The notes beneath the pieces were generated by a model. That model did not search any database. It saw nothing but the letters and a program-made list of their open reading frames with translations, and was not told the origin of the DNA. DNA of 64,000 nt from an uncultured Bacteroides sp. (GTDB taxonomy: Bacteria; Bacteroidota; Bacteroidia; Bacteroidales; Bacteroidaceae): the NCBI GenBank assembly GCA_900553185.1, contig USCT01000009.1, positions 1-64,000 on the forward strand, given 5' to 3'. This document shows, in pieces, positions 9,061 through 17,074 of this stretch. How positions within the stretch are numbered: position 1 is the stretch's first letter; the number at the start of each line of letters is the position of its first letter. A program made the position numbers and the translations under genes.

Positions 9061-9474
9061 ATGACTATGAAAAAACTAGTAGGATTTATCGCATTTCTAG
9101 TCGGTACTCTGTTTCTGACAGCCTGTTCCTCATCCAGTCCATCGGATGTAACCAAGAAAGCATACGGATACATTCAAGACGAAGATTACGAAAGCTACGT
9201 CGATCTGCTGTACGTAAAACCGGGAGAGAATGCCGAACAAGTCAAAAAAGAGAAAAAAGACCTGATCCTGTTGCTGAAAGGACTCAGTGAACAAAAAACA
9301 GCAGAAACCAATAAGATAAAAAGCTACAAAGTCATCTCCGAAGAAATAGATAAAAATGGCGAAGAAGCTGTTGTCAAAATGAATGTCGTATATGAAAACG
9401 GAAAAGAAGAAGAAGAAACAACCCGCCTGAAAAAAGATGAAGATGGCAACTGGAAAATACAGTTCGCCAAATGA
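9061..9474 (+). CDS. DUF4878 domain lipoprotein
   Basis: A 137-residue lipoprotein: signal peptide with lipobox FLTAC (Cys22), then a cystatin/NTF2-like DUF4878 domain. The pattern of an early KAYGYIQDEDYESYVDLLY helix followed by alternating strands ending in DGNWKI is typical. A second ATG at 9067 (MKKLVG) is a plausible start. Function unknown; such proteins are usually envelope-located. It ends just before a strong bidirectional terminator. Confidence 0.78.
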   Translation: MTMKKLVGFIAFLVGTLFLTACSSSSPSDVTKKAYGYIQDEDYESYVDLLYVKPGENAEQVKKEKKDLILLLKGLSEQKTAETNKIKSYKVISEEIDKNGEEAVVKMNVVYENGKEEEETTRLKKDEDGNWKIQFAK

Positions 9475-9493
9475 TTTTCCCCATTACATTTCA

Positions 9494-9536
9494 AAAGACC
9501 GTATGGTACCCTTATCAAAGGGACTGTACGGTCTTT
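9494..9536. terminator. Bidirectional terminator
   Basis: Stem AAAGACCGTA and TACGGTCTTT, with an inner pairing ACCC/GGGT-like segment, between the convergent DUF4878 and fimbrillin-like genes. Confidence 0.8.
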
Positions 9537-9555
9537 ATTCAAATATTGAAACATA

Positions 9556-10614
9556 TTAAATCTTACTTTCCGACGACAATCCAAAAGGAATAACCAGATT
9601 GCCTCCGTCTTCCCAATCGGCCATTTCCACCTCCACCTGAATGCCTGAAGGTGTTTTCTTCACATTAAAAATACAGTAACCACCTGCCCCGAACTTTTTC
9701 AGTGTCGTACTTGCCGAAAGAGGAAGTTCCGTAGTCAAGACCTCGTCATTTTCCATGACAGTTCTGATAACCAGCGGCGTATGACTGAAGTCGTCCGTCG
9801 GCAACACAGGCAGATAAGCCTTGTGCATTTCACCGGAAGGCAATGAAAGACCGTTTCCAAGGAAATTCAAGAGAGTGGAAGAAGAAGGACTGCCCGTCAC
9901 CTCGACCGCTTCCTGAGCAACCGGCTTAAAAGAAGCCGTTTCATAAAAAATCGGACTACCATCGGCGGTAGACAATCGGATACTTTTGATACGCCGGTCC
10001 TGTTCGGTCTGATTCGTTATTTTAAAAATAACCAGCCCCGTCAGATGCCTGAATACTACCCCGGTAAGCAGTGATGAACTCTCGTCTCTTTCTACAGGAG
10101 CAGCATACATGGCCCTGTATTTTCCCAAATGCCGCGAATCATCCACTTCAGCCTGACAGATTGTACCGTCAACAGGTACAGACAGATGTACCCTACCTTC
10201 CTGATCCAAATCCAAGAAAGAAGGATAAAGACCGTAATAGTAATACGAATCTACCTGATCGCCTTCATATTCAAAGACAGCCGACCCAATGGAGGATTCT
10301 CCCTGCAGCATAAACTCACAAGGAAAGACATTTTCCGCATCGGTACCGATCATCATTTTGACTTTATCCTCCTTATCCCATCTCACCTGCAGAGGATTTC
10401 CGTTCATCACTTGATTTTCATCGACCGACGCCCTGCTCTCAGCCTCAGAAACGGTCATGGTCATTTTCCATGTAACCGCTTCCGAACCTTCTTCTGCATC
10501 CATGACATGATCCTCATCAGCCCCACTTTGACAAGAAGCCAAAGCCAGTGTACCCATTATCCCCAAAAAGAAACCTTTTCCTATCTTCATCATAATTTTC
10601 ATTCGGTTTACCAT
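9556..10614 (-). CDS. Fimbrillin-family-like surface lipoprotein
   Basis: A 352-residue predicted lipoprotein with lipobox ALASC (about Cys28). The mature chain resembles Bacteroidales fimbrillins (FimA/Mfa1-like): an ESRAS segment after a first strand, a WDKEDKVKM strand, FRHLTGLVIFKI in the middle, and a C-terminal strand ending in VEVEMADWEDGGN. Such proteins polymerise into pili after protease release of the N-terminal strand, or sit at the tip. No usher, Mfa2-like or protease partner is next to it. ATG 10602 (MKIMMKIG) could be the start. Confidence 0.65.
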   Translation of the reverse strand: MVNRMKIMMKIGKGFFLGIMGTLALASCQSGADEDHVMDAEEGSEAVTWKMTMTVSEAESRASVDENQVMNGNPLQVRWDKEDKVKMMIGTDAENVFPCEFMLQGESSIGSAVFEYEGDQVDSYYYYGLYPSFLDLDQEGRVHLSVPVDGTICQAEVDDSRHLGKYRAMYAAPVERDESSSLLTGVVFRHLTGLVIFKITNQTEQDRRIKSIRLSTADGSPIFYETASFKPVAQEAVEVTGSPSSSTLLNFLGNGLSLPSGEMHKAYLPVLPTDDFSHTPLVIRTVMENDEVLTTELPLSASTTLKKFGAGGYCIFNVKKTPSGIQVEVEMADWEDGGNLVIPFGLSSESKI

Positions 10615-11036
10615 TCACCCCAAAAATCATCTCCTACCGTATCGAATCCATGCTTATCACTGGAACACAACATTCCTTCCATTTCAACCTCCACGCATTC
10701 GCATACCGGTGCCACATAAATTTCTCTTTTGTCTGTTGTCTCAATTTTCTTTTCCATAATACAATCTCAATCTTATTACTTATTTTACATTTTAAAAGTC
10801 CCCTAAAGAAGAACCTGTCTATTCCCCTACCGTTTCACTTTCATAGATTCTTTTTTACAAGCGTTACACCAAGTCAAACGTGCCACCTGCCCCCATTGTT
10901 CGGAAAACATAAAAGAAATATCCTCAAAGCCCGATTTTCATGATATAAATCAAGTTTTAAGGATATTCCATGAATACGCAGCGTGATCTGATCAAACGGC
11001 TATTCCTATTGTGATAAAATTGAATAAGCCAACGCT
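10615..11036. other. Gene-free stretch
   Basis: About 420 nt between the fimbrillin-like gene and the XRE gene. It is pyrimidine-rich on the plus strand. One plus-strand frame stays open at 10650-10943, but its translation is low in complexity and shows no domain. No canonical -7 box for the minus-strand fimbrillin gene was found. Confidence 0.5.
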
Positions 11037-11246
11037 TCATTCATCCGGTTTGTATTCCAGCAAATCGCCCGGCTGACAGTCGAGCTCCTTACAGATAGCC
11101 TCCAAGGTAGAAAAGCGTATCGCCTTGGCTTTTCCGGTTTTCAGGATGGAAAGGTTAGCCGGTGTAAGGTCAATTCTCTCCGCAAGCTCTCCCAGCGAAA
11201 TTTTCCGTTTCGCCATCATCACATCTAGATTTACGATAATCGGCAT
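11037..11246 (-). CDS. XRE-family helix-turn-helix regulator (YozG-like)
   Basis: A 69-residue protein consisting of one Cro/C1-type DNA-binding domain. The HTH is ISLGELAERIDLTPANLSILKTGK (about residues 16-39), followed by the dimer helices ending in LDCQPGDLLEY. It is the last gene of a minus-strand set that begins with the DUF3836 gene. Small XRE proteins of this type are commonly paired with DUF2975 membrane proteins, as here. It is the natural candidate to bind the TATCG-N5-CGATA repeats at the operon promoter. Confidence 0.85.
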   Translation of the reverse strand: MPIIVNLDVMMAKRKISLGELAERIDLTPANLSILKTGKAKAIRFSTLEAICKELDCQPGDLLEYKPDE

Positions 11247-11257
11247 AATGATTCAGT

Positions 11258-11521
11258 TTAATTTCCGTTTTCTTTCTTGTCTTCTTCCCACACATCCCAC
11301 CAGCAGGTATAACGCCTGATCAGCAGACGATGCAGGTACATCCCACCATAAATCATCCCCATCATAACCAGTATCTGGTTAAAGTTTGTCTCTATCTGCG
11401 GCTCGACAAACAACCAGTAGATGATGGTCAACAGCATCAAAGTAAGCATCGTAGTCAGAATAATACCGGCTGCCGCCTTCCATTTAGCACATCGTTTCAT
11501 AGCTTTCATCCTTACATTCAA
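11258..11521 (-). CDS. Small two-helix membrane protein of unknown function
   Basis: An 87-residue protein with a first membrane helix at about residues 16-38 and a second at about 48-66, a basic N-terminus, and a charged tail ending WEEDKKENGN. No known domain is recognised. It lies 11 nt before the XRE gene and 2 nt after the DUF2975 gene, so it is almost surely translated with them. The ATG at 11503 is an alternative start. Confidence 0.65.
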   Translation of the reverse strand: MNVRMKAMKRCAKWKAAAGIILTTMLTLMLLTIIYWLFVEPQIETNFNQILVMMGMIYGGMYLHRLLIRRYTCWWDVWEEDKKENGN

Positions 11522-11523
11522 AT

Positions 11524-12138
11524 TTAAATGGTCAAATCATTTTCTTCCTTCAACCGGATAGCTACCACGAAAACTTCGGTAAGCAGTATCAAAACAGCCA
11601 TATACATCCAACTGAAATCAAAAGGAGAAACCGCCTGAATCGTATATCCTGGTATTTTCAGTTGTACGATAGCATCCTGCGTTTCACTCCACATCTGAAA
11701 ATATTTAGCGATATGGTAAAAAACAATGCTATAAATACTCCATCGCATACGACGAATATTGAGAGGAGAAAAAATATCTTTTCGTACGACCGAAATCAAC
11801 ACCCGTATCAGACAATAAAATCCATATAACGAAGCCAAGCCGGTAATAGCCAATAAGACATTAGCAAAAATCGTCATGCCACTGATTGAGACGTAAGAAC
11901 GGCATTGAGTAAAACCAGCCGGAACAGAGACACCAATCTGCGGATTAACCAGACTTACTGCAGTATCGGGTAATACATCAAACGTCACAGGAGTAGCTTT
12001 ATCATAACCCGAATCTGTGCGTTCCATACTGATTGAAGCAAATTCGTCCACTTCATTCCAGCCATCTTTAAAACCTCCTACAAATTCAAATAACATAGCT
12101 AATAAAGCTATCAATCCTAAAATCTTAAAAGTTTTCAT
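11524..12138 (-). CDS. DUF2975-like membrane protein
   Basis: A 204-residue protein with four predicted membrane helices (about 5-22, 95-120, 133-152 and 170-193) and an extracytoplasmic loop after the first. The sequence VRKDIFSPLNIRRMRW between helices two and three is the typical DUF2975 cytoplasmic motif. Members occur next to small XRE regulators and may act as their membrane partner; the mechanism is unknown. It is 5 nt after the CPBP protease gene. Confidence 0.75.
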   Translation of the reverse strand: MKTFKILGLIALLAMLFEFVGGFKDGWNEVDEFASISMERTDSGYDKATPVTFDVLPDTAVSLVNPQIGVSVPAGFTQCRSYVSISGMTIFANVLLAITGLASLYGFYCLIRVLISVVRKDIFSPLNIRRMRWSIYSIVFYHIAKYFQMWSETQDAIVQLKIPGYTIQAVSPFDFSWMYMAVLILLTEVFVVAIRLKEENDLTI

Positions 12139-12143
12139 CGTGT

Positions 12144-12989
12144 TTATTTGTTTTGAATGAATACATTTTCATCGCTTTGACTCGCCACCATCTCAGCCTC
12201 GTGCCAAACTGCCGGCCGGGTAATCAGCTTCTTCTGGAACAGGTAGACACAGAGTACAGTGACTACAGCTCCTGCCACCGCCATCCAGGCAGCACCCTGC
12301 GGACCGTATTCAGAAACCATGGTAGCGTCCGGATTATCGGTAAGCAGAAAACCGATAACTGCTGTGCTGTTATTGACAAAGTGCATCAGGATACCGGGAA
12401 GCAGACTGCCGGTACGATAATACATCCACCCCAACGCCAGTCCGATAACGAAGGCGAAAGGAGCCTGTACCCAGTTTCCGTGTACCAGACCGAACACCAA
12501 CGAAGAGAAGACAATGGCACCTGCCGGATGCTTCCACTTACGGAGCAAATGACCTTCGATGGCTCCGCGGAACAGAAGCTCTTCCACAATCGGCGCCATG
12601 ATGACAACGGCTATGATTCCCAACGGATGACGCATCATCATTTCAAGAGCCTCCTGCATGCTGTTTGGCAAATCGGCCAGTTCACTCAGATAGTTGCTCC
12701 ATAGTCCCATAGCCAGAATGAATACAACCGAAGTCACCAGCACTTTCAAGGAACTGTGATACCCCCAGGTCTTCCGGTCGAGCGGTACATATTTTCCGGC
12801 CAGCAGATGAATGCCCATAGCCGCCGTAGAAAGTATCTGTGCCAGCAAAATAAGTGAAGTATACGTACTGTCAGATGTCTGAGGTACCTCGTAAACACCC
12901 GTGAAAATCATGTATCCACTGATAAATACCCCCATAAAAGCCAACTGGTAGGCAAAGAAATACAATAATAGTTTAATAGTGCGTCCCAT
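12144..12989 (-). CDS. CPBP-family intramembrane glutamic protease (Abi/CAAX type)
   Basis: A 281-residue membrane protein with about eight helices. The three conserved motifs are present: EELLFRG with E136, E137 and R141; FSSLVFGLVHGNW with H170; and ILMHFVNN with H203. These are the catalytic residues of CPBP (Rce1-like) proteases. Substrates are unknown; family members process prenylated or bacteriocin-like peptides or act in signalling. It sits in the XRE-regulated operon between the DUF3836 and DUF2975 genes. Confidence 0.88.
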   Translation of the reverse strand: MGRTIKLLLYFFAYQLAFMGVFISGYMIFTGVYEVPQTSDSTYTSLILLAQILSTAAMGIHLLAGKYVPLDRKTWGYHSSLKVLVTSVVFILAMGLWSNYLSELADLPNSMQEALEMMMRHPLGIIAVVIMAPIVEELLFRGAIEGHLLRKWKHPAGAIVFSSLVFGLVHGNWVQAPFAFVIGLALGWMYYRTGSLLPGILMHFVNNSTAVIGFLLTDNPDATMVSEYGPQGAAWMAVAGAVVTVLCVYLFQKKLITRPAVWHEAEMVASQSDENVFIQNK

Positions 12990-13009
12990 AATCGTTTAAT
13001 GTTTAATGG

Positions 13010-13456
13010 TTAGAATAACTGGTTGTCTGTCATCTCTTGGAGTGTTGAAGCTGTATGCCACGTCAGCAACGTACGATCACTGCCGATACAATAGATACTC
13101 TGCCGACGGTTCCGTCCGAAACTGCGACGTGTCTCATCCCATTCGGCATAATCCATGATGTGGAGAGAATCTTCCGAAGTCATCGTCAACAGATAGGCGG
13201 GTCTCCACATCCGGCTCTCCGCCTGCCACCGGTATGCCTTCTTCACGGTCCTGTTTCCCAAACTGTCATACTGATATTCATATTTCCATCTGGGAGTCAG
13301 CGTTTTGCCGTCTTCGTTCAAGGTAGATACCGTCAAGGTATCCCGATTTTCTCCGTAAACGAATGTTTCTTTTGCATTTGCACTTGCGGCTGTCAATGTC
13401 ATCAAGGCGGCAGCGATAACTGCCACGAATGTTCTTGTAACGGATGTCTTTTTCAT
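13010..13456 (-). CDS. DUF3836 family secreted protein
   Basis: A 148-residue exported protein. The start at 13456 (MKKTSVTRTF) is chosen over the longer open frame because it begins a clear signal peptide, TFVAVIAAALMTLTAASANA. The mature part has the repeated WKYEYQYDSLGNRTVKKAYRW pattern characteristic of DUF3836, a Bacteroides family of unknown function. It is the first gene of the operon that ends with the XRE regulator, and its promoter and operators lie directly upstream. Confidence 0.75.
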   Translation of the reverse strand: MKKTSVTRTFVAVIAAALMTLTAASANAKETFVYGENRDTLTVSTLNEDGKTLTPRWKYEYQYDSLGNRTVKKAYRWQAESRMWRPAYLLTMTSEDSLHIMDYAEWDETRRSFGRNRRQSIYCIGSDRTLLTWHTASTLQEMTDNQLF

Positions 13457-13496
13457 AAGGCTTTGTGTTTGATGTTTTATTACTCGTGTTTGTTTT

Positions 13497-13522
13497 CGAT
13501 AAATATTTATCGTTTTTCGATA
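13497..13522 (-). promoter_or_regulatory. Operator cluster downstream of the -7 box
   Basis: Two overlapping dyads share the half-site TATCG: the 16-bp palindrome CGATAAATATTTATCG (13497-13512) and TATCG-TTTTT-CGATA (13508-13522). They cover the expected transcription start. A matching dyad lies at 13571-13587. Binding by the operon's XRE protein is inferred. Confidence 0.7.
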
Positions 13523-13524
13523 TG

Positions 13525-13555
13525 CAAATGTAGGCATTAATTTTGAACTACCAAA
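13525..13555 (-). promoter_or_regulatory. Promoter of the DUF3836-CPBP-DUF2975-XRE operon
   Basis: On the minus strand the -7 box is TACATTTG (13525-13532) and the -33 box is TTTG (13552-13555), separated by exactly 19 nt, the ideal Bacteroidales arrangement. Confidence 0.85.
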
Positions 13556-13570
13556 GAAAAACAGAAATAA

Positions 13571-13587
13571 TTTATCGTTTTTCGATA
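13571..13587 (-). promoter_or_regulatory. Upstream operator dyad
   Basis: TTATCGTTTTTCGATAA, a perfect 6-5-6 dyad, lies 16 nt upstream of the -33 box. With the copy at 13508-13522 it brackets the promoter, suiting cooperative repression by a small XRE protein. Confidence 0.7.
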
Positions 13588-13769
13588 AAATATTACTTAG
13601 AAACAAGAAATCCATCCATCAAACAAATCCATATAGACAACAAGTACGGCAAAAGGAGAAAATTCCTATCCGAAATAGGAATCTCCATACCTTACAATAG
13701 GGGTTTACCGTCTTCCAGAACGTTTTCATTTTATATTTTTGTCATACACAACAAAAAACCAAAATTCGT

Positions 13770-14714
13770 ATGAAGAACCTGATACTGACAACAACCTTGA
13801 CAGCCCTGCTGTCTACCCTGACCGGCTGCGGAATCTATGACACAGCCAACCAGCGTTCCCAACTGATGGGAAACCTTCACGAGGGAATGACCCAAGAAGA
13901 AGTGGTCGCTACATTGGGAAAACCGGAATTCCGGCGTTTCAACAACGGAACCGAGCAATGGGAATACCACAAGACGCACATAGGAGGCGAGAAGACCGTC
14001 ATTGTCCTGGACTTCCAGGACAGGAAAGTCATCGCACTCGATTCTTACGACGGTACCTTTCCACCTGTAACAGCTGTTCCACCGATAGCCACTTATCCCC
14101 CCTATCCCGAAAATCAAGGATATCCGTTATCTTCGCAAAGCTGGTTCGACATCCTTTACCGGCAGGTAAAGGCAGAACCGTTTAAAGACAACCGCCTGAA
14201 GTTGCTGGACAATGCGGCTAACCGCTACCGGTTCACCTGCGGCGAAGTAGCCGATTTGCTGAAACTCTTCAGTTTCGACGACGAACGGCTGGAAGCACTG
14301 GAAATCCTGCAGCCTGCCATATCCAGTTACCGGGACAGCGACAAAATCATAGACAGCATGACATTCATCTCCGGAGAAAAGAAAGCGAGAGAAATACTGA
14401 CCAGAAGATACCAGCCCCAATACCCTTCTACAGAAAAAGACATAGACTATATATATAATAAGGTGAAGAATGCGTTTCCTTCCTCCGAACAACTTGCTAC
14501 GCTTCGCAGAGAAGTACAAAACAAACGGCTAACGTGCAACCAATGTGTCCGGCTCCTGTCCATCTGCGATTTCGACAAGGAACGCCTGGAGTTTCTGAAA
14601 ATTCTGGCCCCCCGCATCAAAGACTACCAGCACCAGCAATCCATTCTCGACGCATTCACTTTCTCTTCAGGGAAAAAGGATGCCCAGAACATTCTGGACC
14701 AGCACTGTCGCTGA
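13770..14714 (+). CDS. BamE/SmpA-like plus double DUF4476 lipoprotein
   Basis: A 314-residue lipoprotein with lipobox LTGC (Cys20). The first domain (about 28-100) resembles SmpA/BamE: NLHEGMTQEEVVATLGKPEF is the signature helix and turn. A proline-rich linker (PPVTAVPPIATYPPYPE) leads to two DUF4476 repeats at about 120-215 and 225-314, recognisable by the paired FTCGEVADLLKLFSFDDERLEAL and LTCNQCVRLLSICDFDKERLEFL segments. Function unknown. A TATTTTTG -7 box lies at 13734-13741. Confidence 0.72.
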   Translation: MKNLILTTTLTALLSTLTGCGIYDTANQRSQLMGNLHEGMTQEEVVATLGKPEFRRFNNGTEQWEYHKTHIGGEKTVIVLDFQDRKVIALDSYDGTFPPVTAVPPIATYPPYPENQGYPLSSQSWFDILYRQVKAEPFKDNRLKLLDNAANRYRFTCGEVADLLKLFSFDDERLEALEILQPAISSYRDSDKIIDSMTFISGEKKAREILTRRYQPQYPSTEKDIDYIYNKVKNAFPSSEQLATLRREVQNKRLTCNQCVRLLSICDFDKERLEFLKILAPRIKDYQHQQSILDAFTFSSGKKDAQNILDQHCR

Positions 14715-14820
14715 AACGAACGTCCGTTTTCCTAAAAACATGAGTATATGTCCATCAATTCGTCCGTTCGTCTGAAGTAAAATGTCCGTTCGTTTCAGTT
14801 CAAACATCCGTTCGTTTTTC
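14711..14820. repeat. Cluster of TCCGTTCGTTT-type short repeats
   Basis: Three to four copies of a core ATCCGTTCG or GTCCGTTCG occur here (14721, 14761, 14783 and 14805). CTGAAACGAAC at 14711-14721 pairs with GTTCGTTTCAG at about 14788-14798, so the region after the DUF4476 gene can form alternative hairpins. The same core builds terminators at 27244-27281 and 45546-45624. Confidence 0.6.
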
Positions 14821-14918
14821 CGACCTCGATCATACGGACCGGAAAGCCGGAACATATACCTTATTTTTCCGGCCCCAGCGTGCCTAAACAACATCGGAAA
14901 CGCACATTATGGCGCAAG

Positions 14919-14969
14919 GACTGACAAAAATGTCAAGTACTGCCAGCCGTCAAGGTCAGAATGTCAGTC
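14919..14969 (+). promoter_or_regulatory. TGACA/TGTCA dyads upstream of the dnaK promoter
   Basis: TGACA-AAAA-TGTCA (14922-14935) and GACTGACA (14919-14926) paired with TGTCAGTC (14962-14969), with further TGAC half-sites between. They lie 30-80 nt upstream of the sigma-54-like -24 element and could be binding sites for an enhancer-binding protein. Confidence 0.5.
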
Positions 14970-14996
14970 TTCTTTTCCGGAAATCGGGCAAAAACG

Positions 14997-15012
14997 TTTG
15001 GCACAGCATTTG
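14997..15012 (+). promoter_or_regulatory. Sigma-54-like -24/-12 promoter of dnaK
   Basis: TTTGGCAC-AGCA-TTTG fits the -24 part of the sigma-54 consensus TTGGCACG-N4-TTGCW; at -12 the G is kept but the C is T. The start predicted from this spacing (about 15024) falls right before the hairpin at 15026. The promoter before the ABC ATPase gene at 59620-59635 has the same TTTGGCAC-N4-TTTG pattern. A TATAAT at 15015-15020 is an alternative reading. Confidence 0.5.
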
Positions 15013-15025
15013 TTTATAATAAGAC

Positions 15026-15043
15026 GTAATGCTTCGGCATTAC
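15026..15043 (+). ncRNA. 5'-leader hairpin with TTCG tetraloop before dnaK
   Basis: GTAATGC-TTCG-GCATTAC is a perfect 7-bp stem closed by a C(UUCG)G tetraloop, 41 nt before the dnaK ATG. If transcription starts near 15024 the hairpin would cap the mRNA 5' end and protect it from decay. Confidence 0.6.
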
Positions 15044-15084
15044 AGAATAAACTTATTAGATAATAAATAAAAATAGATACAATT

Positions 15085-17010
15085 ATGGGAAAGATTATTG
15101 GTATTGACTTAGGAACTACAAACTCATGTGTAGCAGTATTCGAAGGTAATGAACCTGTAGTAATCGCTAACAGCGAAGGTAAACGTACTACTCCTTCTGT
15201 AGTAGGTTTCGTTGACGGTGGTGAACGTAAAGTAGGTGATCCTGCAAAACGTCAGGCCATTACAAACCCGAAACGTACGGTATACTCCATCAAACGTTTC
15301 ATGGGTGAAACTTACGATCAGGTTCAGAAAGAAATCGCCCGTGTACCTTACTCAGTAGTAAGAGGCGACAACAATACTCCACGTGTAGACATCGACGGAC
15401 GTCTGTATACTCCGCAGGAAATTTCAGCCATGATTCTTCAGAAAATGAAGAAAACAGCCGAAGATTATCTGGGTCAGGAAGTAACAGAAGCTGTCATCAC
15501 AGTTCCGGCATACTTCTCAGACTCACAGCGTCAGGCTACCAAAGAAGCCGGTCAGATCGCGGGTCTGGATGTAAAACGTATTGTAAACGAGCCGACTGCC
15601 GCAGCCTTGGCTTACGGTGTAGATAAGGCCAACAAAGATATGAAGATCGCCGTATTCGACCTGGGTGGTGGTACATTCGATATTTCTATCCTGGAATTCG
15701 GTGGCGGTGTATTCGAGGTTTTGTCAACCAACGGTGATACTCACCTGGGTGGTGATGATTTCGACCAGGTTATCATCGACTGGCTGGTACAGGAATTCAA
15801 GAACGACGAAGGTGCTGACTTGACAACCGATCCGATGGCTATGCAACGTCTGAAGGAAGCTGCTGAAAAGGCCAAGATTGAATTGTCTTCTTCTACATCA
15901 ACTGAAATCAACCTGCCGTACATCATGCCGGTAGCCGGTGTTCCTAAACACTTGGTTAAGACATTGACCCGTGCCAAATTCGAAGCTTTGGCTCACAACT
16001 TGATCCAGGCTTGTCTGGAACCATGTAAGAAAGCCATGAGCGATGCAGGTCTGAACAATGCCGACATCGACGAAGTAATCCTGGTAGGTGGTTCTTCTCG
16101 TATACCGGCCGTACAGAAACTAGTAGAGGAATTCTTCGGAAAAGCTCCGTCAAAAGGTGTAAACCCGGACGAAGTAGTAGCCGTAGGTGCTTGTATTCAG
16201 GGTGCCGTATTGAACAAGGAAGCCGGTGTAGGCGACATCGTATTGCTGGATGTTACTCCGTTGTCAATGGGTATTGAGACCATGGGTGGCGTAATGACCA
16301 AACTGATTGATGCCAACACGACTATTCCGTGCAAGAAGAGTGAGATCTTCTCTACCGCAGCCGATAACCAGACAGAAGTTACCATCCACGTATTGCAGGG
16401 TGAACGTCCGATGGCCGCTCAGAACAAGTCAATCGGTCAGTTCAACTTGACAGGTATCGCTCCGGCCCGTCGTGGTGTTCCACAAATCGAAGTTACTTTC
16501 GATATTGATGCCAACGGTATCTTGAAGGTTTCTGCCAAGGATAAGGCTACCGGTAAGGAACAGGCTATCCGTATCGAAGCTTCATCCGGCTTGAGCAAGG
16601 AAGAAATCGACCGTATGAAAGCTGAGGCAGAAGCCAACGCAGAAGCTGATAAGAAAGAAAAGGAACGTATCGACAAACTGAACCAGGCAGACAGCTTGAT
16701 CTTCACTACTGAAAATCAGTTGAAAGACCTTGGCGATAAGATTCCGGCTGACAAGAAAGCTCCGATTGAAGCTGCTCTGCAGAAACTGAAAGACGCCCAC
16801 AAGGCTCAGGATCTGGCCGGTATCGATGCTGCAAGCGCTGACCTCCAGACTGCATTCCAGGCTGCAAGCGCTGAAATGTATGCTCAGACAGGTGCTCAAG
16901 GTGGCGCACAGGCTGGTCCTAATGCCGGTCAGGCAAACAGCAACGCTGGACAGAGTTCAAGCAAGAACAACGACAACGTACAGGATGCCGACTTCGAGGA
17001 AGTGAAATAA
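15085..17010 (+). CDS. dnaK: Molecular chaperone DnaK (Hsp70)
   Basis: A 641-residue Hsp70. The nucleotide-binding domain begins KIIGIDLGTTNSCVAVFEG, with DLGGGTFDISILE and LVGGSSRIPAVQKLVEEFFG farther on. The substrate domain and helical lid follow, and a Gly/Ala/Gln-rich tail ends in DADFEEVK, the usual DnaK terminus. It folds and protects proteins with DnaJ and GrpE, neither of which is in the window. Codon use is more restricted than in its neighbours (for example CGT for Arg), as expected of a highly expressed gene. Confidence 0.98.
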   Translation: MGKIIGIDLGTTNSCVAVFEGNEPVVIANSEGKRTTPSVVGFVDGGERKVGDPAKRQAITNPKRTVYSIKRFMGETYDQVQKEIARVPYSVVRGDNNTPRVDIDGRLYTPQEISAMILQKMKKTAEDYLGQEVTEAVITVPAYFSDSQRQATKEAGQIAGLDVKRIVNEPTAAALAYGVDKANKDMKIAVFDLGGGTFDISILEFGGGVFEVLSTNGDTHLGGDDFDQVIIDWLVQEFKNDEGADLTTDPMAMQRLKEAAEKAKIELSSSTSTEINLPYIMPVAGVPKHLVKTLTRAKFEALAHNLIQACLEPCKKAMSDAGLNNADIDEVILVGGSSRIPAVQKLVEEFFGKAPSKGVNPDEVVAVGACIQGAVLNKEAGVGDIVLLDVTPLSMGIETMGGVMTKLIDANTTIPCKKSEIFSTAADNQTEVTIHVLQGERPMAAQNKSIGQFNLTGIAPARRGVPQIEVTFDIDANGILKVSAKDKATGKEQAIRIEASSGLSKEEIDRMKAEAEANAEADKKEKERIDKLNQADSLIFTTENQLKDLGDKIPADKKAPIEAALQKLKDAHKAQDLAGIDAASADLQTAFQAASAEMYAQTGAQGGAQAGPNAGQANSNAGQSSSKNNDNVQDADFEEVK

Positions 17011-17034
17011 GTCAAACACATAATAACTGAAGAT

Positions 17035-17068
17035 AACTCTGTATGGCCCAATCGGGTTATACAGAGTT
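17035..17068 (+). terminator. dnaK terminator
   Basis: Stem AACTCTGTAT and ATACAGAGTT, followed by TCTTTTTT. It ends 7 nt before the stop of the convergent helicase gene. Confidence 0.88.
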
Positions 17069-17074
17069 TCTTTT

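Noticed and set aside
10650..10943. 97-codon plus-strand frame in the gap after the fimbrillin-like gene
   Set aside because: Low-complexity, Phe/His-rich translation with no start context or domain.
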